Of a stretch of 16,607 bases of DNA, positions 14,512 through 16,607 are shown piece after piece. Location: contig CAAGMM010000330.1 in the NCBI GenBank assembly GCA_900771045.1, positions 1 through 16,607 on the forward strand. The letters run 5' to 3'. The position numbers were made by a program, and so were the translations under genes. This DNA comes from Bacteroidales bacterium (GTDB lineage: Bacteria > Bacteroidota > Bacteroidia > Bacteroidales > F082). Position 1 is the first letter of the stretch. Every line of letters begins with the position of its first letter. A model generated the notes under the pieces. That model saw only the letters and a list, made by a program, of their open reading frames with translations. It was not told the origin of the DNA and searched no databases.

Positions 14512-14541
14512 TGCTCATTGCTCACTGCTCTTAGCTCACTG
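14507..14541. repeat. Heptad repeat array covering the start of the four-helix-bundle gene
   Basis: Five consecutive 7-base units read on the plus strand as CTCATTG, CTCATTG, CTCACTG, CTCTTAG, CTCACTG. On the coding strand this is GAG every seventh base, and the start codon ATG at 14509-14511 lies within the innermost unit. The orientation is opposite to that of the array at the other end of the gene, so the two form an imperfect inverted pair about 340 bases apart. The array fills nearly all of the 36-base gap to rmlA, leaving no ordinary ribosome binding site. Confidence 0.8.
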
Positions 14542-14547
14542 CCAGTT

Positions 14548-15468
14548 CTATTTTTTTACTTCACGGAAGGTATCTGAATTCACTTCTTCCTTCATCTCAT
14601 CAATGACTCTCAAAAGATACTGTCCGTACTGGTTCTTCGACATCGGTTTGGCTATTTCGCGCATTCTCTCTTCCGAAATCCAGCCGTTGCGGAAGGCTAT
14701 TCCTTCAAGACAGGCCACCTTGAGTCCCTGACGTTTCTCAATCACTTCGACGAATGTCGATGCCTCGCTCAGCGAGTCGTGTGTTCCTGTATCAAGCCAT
14801 GCGAAACCGCGCCCCAAAGTCTGGACTTTTAGTTCGCCGTCTTCCAAAAAACGCTGATTTACAGTCGTTATCTCGAGTTCGCCGCGTGCCGAAGGTTTGA
14901 TGGTCTTCGCCACATCGACGACTTTGTTAGGGTAGAAATACAGACCGACGACAGCGTAATTGCTCTTGGGCACTTTCGGTTTTTCTTCAATGGAGAGGCA
15001 TCTGCCTTCTTTGTCGAATTCAGCCACTCCGTAACGTTCTGGGTCGGCGACCCAGTAGCCGAAGACGGTAGCCTTTTTGTTTTCTTCGGCATCTCTGACG
15101 GCATTCTTCAACAAAGTAGTGAAGCCGTTGCCGTAGAAGATGTTATCGCCGAGGACCAGGCAAGCGCAGTCGTCGCCGATGAACTTTTCGCCGATGATGA
15201 AAGCCTGCGCGAGTCCGTCAGGTGAAGGTTGTTCGGCATACTCGAAACGCACGCCGTAATCGGAGCCGTCGCCTAAAAGACGTTGAAACCCGGGCAAGTC
15301 GTACGGTGTCGAGATGATGAGGATATCGCGAATGCCGGCCAACATAAGGGCCGAAACCGGATAATACACCATCGGCTTGTCGTAAATAGGCAGCAGCTGT
15401 TTGCTGACGCCCTTTGTGATTGGATACAATCTTGTGCCGGAACCGCCGGCGAGAACTATGCCTTTCAT
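14548..15468 (-). CDS. rmlA: Glucose-1-phosphate thymidylyltransferase
   Basis: Makes dTDP-glucose from dTTP and glucose 1-phosphate, the first step of the dTDP-sugar branch. The nucleotidyltransferase loop L-A-G-G-S-G-T-R-L-Y-P at 6-16, the metal-site Asp in V-L-G-D-N-I-F-Y-G, the E-E-K-P motif and the W-L-D-T-G-T-H-D stretch are all typical of RmlA. The 306 residues are slightly longer than the usual 290 or so, with a charged C-terminal tail. The start follows the ugd stop by 65 bases, the largest gap in the window. That gap is AT-rich near the start and has no convincing promoter that I could place. The stop lies directly next to the heptad array around the four-helix-bundle gene. Confidence 0.95.
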   Translation of the reverse strand: MKGIVLAGGSGTRLYPITKGVSKQLLPIYDKPMVYYPVSALMLAGIRDILIISTPYDLPGFQRLLGDGSDYGVRFEYAEQPSPDGLAQAFIIGEKFIGDDCACLVLGDNIFYGNGFTTLLKNAVRDAEENKKATVFGYWVADPERYGVAEFDKEGRCLSIEEKPKVPKSNYAVVGLYFYPNKVVDVAKTIKPSARGELEITTVNQRFLEDGELKVQTLGRGFAWLDTGTHDSLSEASTFVEVIEKRQGLKVACLEGIAFRNGWISEERMREIAKPMSKNQYGQYLLRVIDEMKEEVNSDTFREVKK

Positions 15469-15533
15469 AATTTAAAAATATTATCTTTCATCTTGTCAAC
15501 ACTTCCACACCTTTCTCAAAGTGGTAACCTTTC

Positions 15534-16607
15534 CTAATCCCTTCTGAATAAATCCCTCGTATAAACTTTTTCCCCCACGTCGTCTAAGCACGAATCATAT
15601 CTGTTGGCTATGATGGCGTCGCTGCGGCGTTTGAACTCATCCAAATCATTCGTCACGAGGCTTCCGAAAAATGTGGAGCCGTCTTCAAGCGTCGGCTCGT
15701 AGATGATGACTTCCGCGCCTTTGGCCTTCACGCGTTTCATCACGCCCTGGATGCTGCTCTGGCGGAAATTATCGGAATTCGACTTCATCGTAAGACGGAA
15801 AACGCCTATCACACAATGATGTTCCGAATGAGCGTCGTATTGTCCCTTGTCGTAATAATCATAATAACCGGCCTTCTTCAGAACCTGGTCGGCGATGAAG
15901 TCCTTACGAGTGCGGTTGCTGTCAACGATAGCGCGAATCAGGTCTTCAGGCACATCATCATAATTGGCCAAAAGCTGCTTGGTGTCTTTCGGGAGACAAT
16001 AGCCGCCATAACCGAAAGACGGGTTGTTATAATGCGTCCCGATGCGCGGGTCAAGACCGATTCCGTTGATAACTGATTTAGTATCAAGACCTTTCACTTC
16101 GGCGTATGTGTCAAGTTCGTTGAAATAACTCACGCGCAAGGCAAGATAAGTGTTAGCGAGAAGCTTCACCGCTTCGGCATCCTTCATCCCCATAAACAAG
16201 GTCGGAACATCTTTTTTGACGGCGCCTTGCTGTAAAAGCGCGGCGAACTCATGCGCCTTAGCTTCGAGGTCAACGCTCACTAATGTCTTTATCGCCTCAT
16301 TTTCCTCATCATAGCCTTTGATGAATTTAGGGTATCCGACAATGATACGGCTCGGATAAAGATTATCGTACAATGCTTTGCTTTCCCTAAGGAATTCCGG
16401 AGAGAAAAGCAGATTCAGCTTTTTCGCGCCCCTCGCGGCATATTTCACGTAAAGGCCGCGGGTATAACCTACCGGGATAGTGCTTTTGATGACCATCACC
16501 GCATCCGGATTGATGCTCAACACCAAATCGATGACTTCCTCCACGTGCGACGTGTCGAAGAAATTCTTCTGCGTATCGTAGTTGGTCGGAGCCGCAATGA
16601 CGACGAA
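15534..16607 (-). CDS. ugd: UDP-glucose 6-dehydrogenase, N-terminus beyond the right edge
   Basis: Oxidises UDP-glucose to UDP-glucuronate with two NAD molecules, supplying an acidic sugar. The reading frame is open to the edge of the window. The 21 residues before the first in-window GTG read F-V-V-I-A-A-P-T-N-Y-D-T-Q-K and so on, the usual sequence before E-E-V-I-D, so that GTG is an internal valine and not a start. About 357 residues are visible; roughly 65 N-terminal residues with the NAD-binding G-x-G-x-x-G are missing. Visible motifs are V-I-K-S-T-I-P-V-G-Y-T, F-S-P-E-F-L-R-E, and the catalytic cysteine in G-Y-G-G-Y-C-L-P-K-D (codon 15996-15998). It is the most upstream gene visible in the unit. 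Confidence 0.94.
   Translation of the reverse strand, partial: FVVIAAPTNYDTQKNFFDTSHVEEVIDLVLSINPDAVMVIKSTIPVGYTRGLYVKYAARGAKKLNLLFSPEFLRESKALYDNLYPSRIIVGYPKFIKGYDEENEAIKTLVSVDLEAKAHEFAALLQQGAVKKDVPTLFMGMKDAEAVKLLANTYLALRVSYFNELDTYAEVKGLDTKSVINGIGLDPRIGTHYNNPSFGYGGYCLPKDTKQLLANYDDVPEDLIRAIVDSNRTRKDFIADQVLKKAGYYDYYDKGQYDAHSEHHCVIGVFRLTMKSNSDNFRQSSIQGVMKRVKAKGAEVIIYEPTLEDGSTFFGSLVTNDLDEFKRRSDAIIANRYDSCLDDVGEKVYTRDLFRRD

Noticed and set aside
15469..15533. Promoter in the 65-base gap between ugd and rmlA
   Set aside because: A TTGACA-like and a TAATAT-like element are present but only 10 bases apart, and no properly spaced Bacteroidota pair (TTTG and TAnnTTTG) could be placed.
1..16607. CRISPR array, tRNA, rRNA or insertion sequence
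   Set aside because: No direct repeats with regular spacers, no recognisable tRNA-like or rRNA segments, and no transposase reading frame were seen. The heptad arrays are tandem without spacers.

Overview
All genes in this window lie on the minus strand, so transcription runs from the right edge to the left edge. Gaps are short (1 to 65 bases) or genes overlap, so it reads as one long operon-like unit. It is part of a surface-polysaccharide (capsule or O-antigen type) locus. The host is most likely a member of the Bacteroidota, probably gut-associated and Bacteroidales-like. The reasons are A-rich leaders instead of Shine-Dalgarno sites before most starts, a PfkB kinase with GGGD in place of the usual GAGD, a four-helix-bundle (23S rRNA intervening-sequence type) gene between polysaccharide genes, and the ugd-rmlAB-capEFG gene content. 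Species-level assignment is not possible from the sequence alone.

Right part (about 7905 to 16607, read right to left): nucleotide-sugar supply. A 5'-truncated UDP-glucose 6-dehydrogenase (UDP-glucuronate) is followed by rmlA, a small four-helix-bundle gene flanked by inverted arrays of 7-base repeats, rmlB, a WbuC-like cupin, then capF, capE and capG (UDP-GlcNAc to UDP-N-acetyl-L-fucosamine), and a DegT/VioA-like sugar aminotransferase. rmlC and rmlD are absent, so the dTDP-4-keto-6-deoxyglucose made by RmlA/RmlB may go to the DegT enzyme, giving a dTDP-amino-dideoxy sugar such as dTDP-Qui4N.

Left part (about 1 to 7887): a less ordinary, visibly AT-richer module. In order of transcription it holds an HpcH/HpaI aldolase, a KDG-kinase-like PfkB kinase, a class I aminotransferase, an ATP-grasp ligase, a GNAT acyltransferase, a LicD-family phosphotransferase, an IspD/TarI-like cytidylyltransferase with an altered active-site loop, an FGGY carbohydrate kinase, and the first codons of what looks like another nucleotidyltransferase at the left edge. 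FGGY kinase, cytidylyltransferase and LicD form a coherent route: phosphorylate a polyol or sugar, activate it as a CDP derivative, and transfer the phospho-group to a glycan. This parallels LicA-LicC-LicD phosphocholine decoration and the ISPD-fukutin/FKRP ribitol-phosphate route of animals. The aldolase, PfkB kinase, aminotransferase and ATP-grasp genes, only 5 bases apart, look like a second mini-pathway making and ligating a keto-acid or amino-acid-type substituent.

No glycosyltransferase, flippase or polymerase lies in the window; they must be outside it. The most notable items are the CDP-polyol-like trio, the nine-G tract near the 3' end of licD, the altered active site of the IspD-like protein, the aldolase-to-ATP-grasp block, and the heptad arrays around the four-helix-bundle gene. 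No stretch over 300 bases lacks a gene.
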